Shown here one piece after another: positions 60,950-64,000 of a stretch of 64,000 nucleotides of DNA. Position numbers and translations under genes: made by a program. A model generated the notes under the pieces. The model did not search any database. It was not told the DNA's origin and worked only from the letters and a program-made list of their open reading frames with translations. The stretch is from Eledone cirrhosa. Lineage: Eukaryota > Mollusca > Cephalopoda > Octopoda > Eledonidae. The stretch is taken from assembly GCA_964016885.1 (NCBI GenBank), contig OZ024740.1, positions 9,382,450-9,446,449 on the forward strand, given 5' to 3'. Position 1 is the stretch's first letter. Each line of letters begins with the position of its first letter.

Positions 60950-63900
60950 TATTGGTATATCAGTTTCCATTGGTATATCAGTTTCGATTGGTATATCAGT
61001 TTCGATTAGTATGTCAGTTCCTATTGGTATATCAGTTTCCATTGGTACATCAGTTTCGATTGTTATGTCAGATTCTTTTGGTATATCAGTATCGATTGGT
61101 ATGTCAGTTTCGATTAGTATATCAATTTCTAATTGTATGTCAGTTTCTATTGGTATATCAGATTCGATTGGTATATCAGTTTCGACTGGTATGTCAATTT
61201 TGATTGGTATGTCAGTTTCAATTGGTATATCGGTTTCGATTGTTATGTCAGTTTCAATTGGTATGTCAGTTTCGATTGTATATCAGTTTCGAATGGTATG
61301 TCAGTTTTCATTGGTATATCAGTTTCGATTCGTATGTCAGTTTCGATTGGTATGTCAGTTTCGATTGGTATATCAGTTTCGATTAGTATGTCAGTTTCTA
61401 TTGGTATATCGGTTTCCATTGGTATATCAGTTTGGATTGGTATGTCAGTTTCTATTGGTATATCAGTTTTGATTGGTATGTTAGTTTCTATTGGTATGTC
61501 AGTTTCGATTTGTATATCAGTTCCTATTGGTATGTCAGATTCGATTGGTATGTTATTCCTCGATTTGTATGTCAGTTTCTATTGGTATATCAATTTCGAT
61601 TGGTATGTCAGTTTCTATTGGTATATCAGTTTCGATTAGTATATCAGTTTCTATTGGTATGTCAGTTTCTATTGGTATATCAGTTTCGATTGGTATATCA
61701 GTTTCGATTGGTATATCAATTTCTATTGGTATATCAGTTTCGATTGGTATGTTAGTTTCTATTGGTATGTCAATTTCGATTGGTATATCAGTTTCGGTTG
61801 TATGTGAGTTTCGATTGGTATGTCAGTTTCTATTGGTATATCAGTTTCTATCGGTAGGTCTGTTTCTATTGGTATGTCAGTTTCTATTGGTATGTCAGTT
61901 TCGAGTGGTATATCAGCTTCGATTTGTATGTCAGTTTCGATTGTTATGTCAGTTTCTATTGGTATATCAGTTTTGATTGGTATATCAGTTTCGATTGGTA
62001 TGTCAGTTTCGATTGGTATGTCAGTTTCGATTAGTATATCAGTTTCTATTAGTATGTCAGTTTCTATTGGTATGTCAGTTTCGATTGTTATGTCAGTTTC
62101 TATTGGTATATCAGTTTCGTTTGATATATCAGTTTCGATTAGTATGTCACTTTCTATCGGTATGTCAGTTACGATTAGTATATCAGTTTGTATTGGTGTA
62201 TCAGTTTCGATTGGTATGTGAGTTTCTATTGGTATATGACTTTCGATTGGTATATCAGTTTCGATTGGTATATCAGTTTCGATTGGTATGTAGGTTTCGA
62301 TTGGTATGTTAGTTTCTATTGGTATGTCAGTTTCGATTAGTATATCAGTTTCTATTGGTATGTCAGTTTCAATTGGTATGTCAGTTTCTATTGGTATATC
62401 AGTTTCTATTGGTATGTCAGTTTCTATTGGTATGTCAGTTTCAATTGGTATATCAGTTTCGATTCGTATGTCGGTTTCGATTGTTATGTCAGTTTCTTTT
62501 GGTATATCAGTATCGATTGGTATGTCAGTTTCGATTCGTATGTCAGTTTCGATTGTTATATCAGTTTGTATTGGTATATCAGTTTCGAATGGTATGTCAG
62601 TTTCTATTGGTATATCAGTTTCGATTGGTACGTCAGTTTCGATTGGTATGTCAGTTTCGATTGGTATATCAGTTTCGATTAGTATGTGAGTTTCTATTGG
62701 TATATGACTTTCGATTGGTATATCAGTTTCGATTGGTATATCAGTTTCTATTGGTATGTCAGTTTCGATTGGTGTGTTCGTCCTCGATTTGTATGTCAGT
62801 TTCTATTGGTATATCAATTTCGATTGGTATGTCAGTTTTAATTTGTATTTCAGTTTCTGTGGGTATATCAGTTTCGATTGGTATGTTAGTTTCGATTAGT
62901 ATATCAGTTTCTATTGGTATGTCAGTTTCTATTGGTATATCAATTTCGATTTGTATGTCAGTTTCGATTGGTATATCAGTTTCGATTGGTATATCAGTTT
63001 CGATTGGTATGTCAGTTTCTATTGGTATGTCAGTTACAATTGGTATATCAGTTTCGATTGGTATGTCAGTTTGTATTGGTATGTCAGTTTCAATTGGCAT
63101 GTCAGTTTCGATTGGTATGTCAGTTTCTATTGGTATATCAGTTTCCATTGGTATATCAGTTTCGATTGGTATGTCAGTTTCTATTGGTATATTAGTTTCT
63201 ATCGGTATGTCAGTTTCTAATGGTATGTCAGTTTCTATTGGTATATCAGTTTCGATTGGTATATCAGTTTCGATTGGTATGTCAGTTTCGATTTGTATGT
63301 CAGTTTCTATTGGTATATCAATTTCGATTGGTATGTCAGTTTCTATTGGTATATCAGTTTCGATTAGTATATTAGTTTCTATTGGTATGTCAGTTTCTAT
63401 TGGTATATCAATTTCTATTGGTATATCGGTTTCCATTGGTATATTAGTTTCGATTGGTATGTCAGTTTCTATTGGTATATCAGTTTCTATTGTTATGTCA
63501 GTTTTGATTGGTATGTCAGTTTCTATTGGTATATGTGTTTCGATTGGTATATCAGTTTCTATTGGTATATCAGTTCCGATTGGTATATCAGTTTCGATTG
63601 GTATGTCAGTTTCAATTAGTATATCAGTTTCTATTAGTATGTCAGTTTCTATTGGTATGTCAATTTCGATTGGTATATCAGTTTCGGTTGTATGTGAGTT
63701 TCTATTGGTATGTCAGTTTCTATAGGTATATCAGTTTCTATCGGTATGTCTGTTTCGATTTGTATGTCAGTTTCGAGTGTTATGTCAGTTTCTTTTGGTA
63801 TATCAGTATCGATTGGTATGTCAGTTTCGATTAGTATATCAATTTCTATGTGTATGTCTGTTTGTATTAGTATATCAGTTTCGATTATAATATCAGTTTC

Positions 63901-64000
63901 GATTAGTATGTCAGTTTCGATTGGTATGTCAGTTTCGATTGGTATATCAGTTTTGATTATTATGTCAGTTCCTATTGGTATATCAGTTTCCATTGGTATA
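60950..64000 (+). repeat. Satellite segment related to 32.06-35.2 kb (offset about 28.9 kb)
   Basis: The strings around 61133-62590 follow those of 32239-33680 at offsets 28,894 and then 28,913, including TTATTCCTCGATTTG (61554 and 32660). Further right the relation continues with offset 28,771 (63508 and 34737). It shows that the right end of the window was derived from the same source as the left part of S7, or the reverse. Confidence 0.7.

Larger units (their letters stand above)
28759..64000 (+). repeat. 18-bp satellite, block S7 (35 kb, runs off the window)
   Basis: About 1,950 head-to-tail units with no inserted element and no inversion. Variant units form recognisable strings that recur at fixed distances, so the block is built from nested segmental duplications. 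Recurrent markers are a TCCTCGATTTG unit and, only right of 32.9 kb, a CGGTTGTATGTGAG unit (a unit with an internal deletion). Nothing resembling a host gene, promoter or RNA gene is visible. Confidence 0.95.

Noticed and set aside
28759..64000. CRISPR array
   Set aside because: Units are directly contiguous with no unique spacers and the context is eukaryotic retrotransposons.
28759..64000. Telomere repeat array
   Set aside because: The unit is 18 bp and unlike TTAGGG-type repeats; LINEs and satellite continue without a chromosome-end structure.

Overview
The window looks like eukaryotic, repeat-dominated DNA, most likely from a mollusc and probably a cephalopod. The basis is the non-LTR (LINE) 3' ends: a GTTAGGAAGGGCATCCA block, a CCCATGCAAGCGTGG block, then ACGGACGTTAAACG and a (TGA)n tail. 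From memory this is the 3'-end style of RTE-like LINEs and SINEs in octopus genomes; no search was run. I see no host gene, tRNA, rRNA or bacterial-type gene.

About 47 kb (roughly 74%) is one minisatellite with an 18-bp monomer, TCAGTTTCGATTGGTATG, always in the same orientation. It forms seven blocks: 3640-3747, 4323-4884, 6771-9554, 11388-12300, 12500-17467, 21728-24498 and 28759-64000, the last being 35 kb without interruption. Because 18 is a multiple of 3, five of six frames stay open for long stretches (MSVSIG, CQFRLV, VSFDWY, IETDIP and YQSKLT hexapeptides). I do not call these proteins.

The rest is retrotransposon sequence interrupting the satellite. Five RTE-like copies (A 1-3639, D 4883-6770, E 9555-11387, B 17468-21727, C 24499-28758) and one 3'-UTR-only piece (F 12301-12499) all lie on the + strand. 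A CR1/Jockey-like fragment (3748-4322) lies on the - strand. A, B and C encode an APE-type endonuclease, a reverse transcriptase, a PHD-like C4HC3 finger and a C-terminal RLRWYGHV-type region; D and E keep only the part from the RT onward. A, B, C and D all carry disabling lesions. E is open from RT to its stop but has lost its endonuclease.

Three levels of structure stand out. First, every LINE 3' tail joins the satellite at the same point of the 18-bp unit (…ATG | TCAG…). Removing B or D restores a normal satellite unit, so these are insertions into the satellite at a fixed phase, and B (4,260 bp) is probably a full-length element. Second, C is a copy of B made by a 7,031-bp tandem duplication whose breakpoints lie in the satellite; I found only four differences between the two units. 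Third, the 35-kb block is a mosaic of nested segmental duplications (offsets about 1.7, 2.5, 6.0, 9.9, 12.8 and 28.9 kb).

The most unusual candidate is therefore a LINE family that may home to one phase of an 18-bp satellite, with the satellite then amplifying its cargo by unequal exchange.
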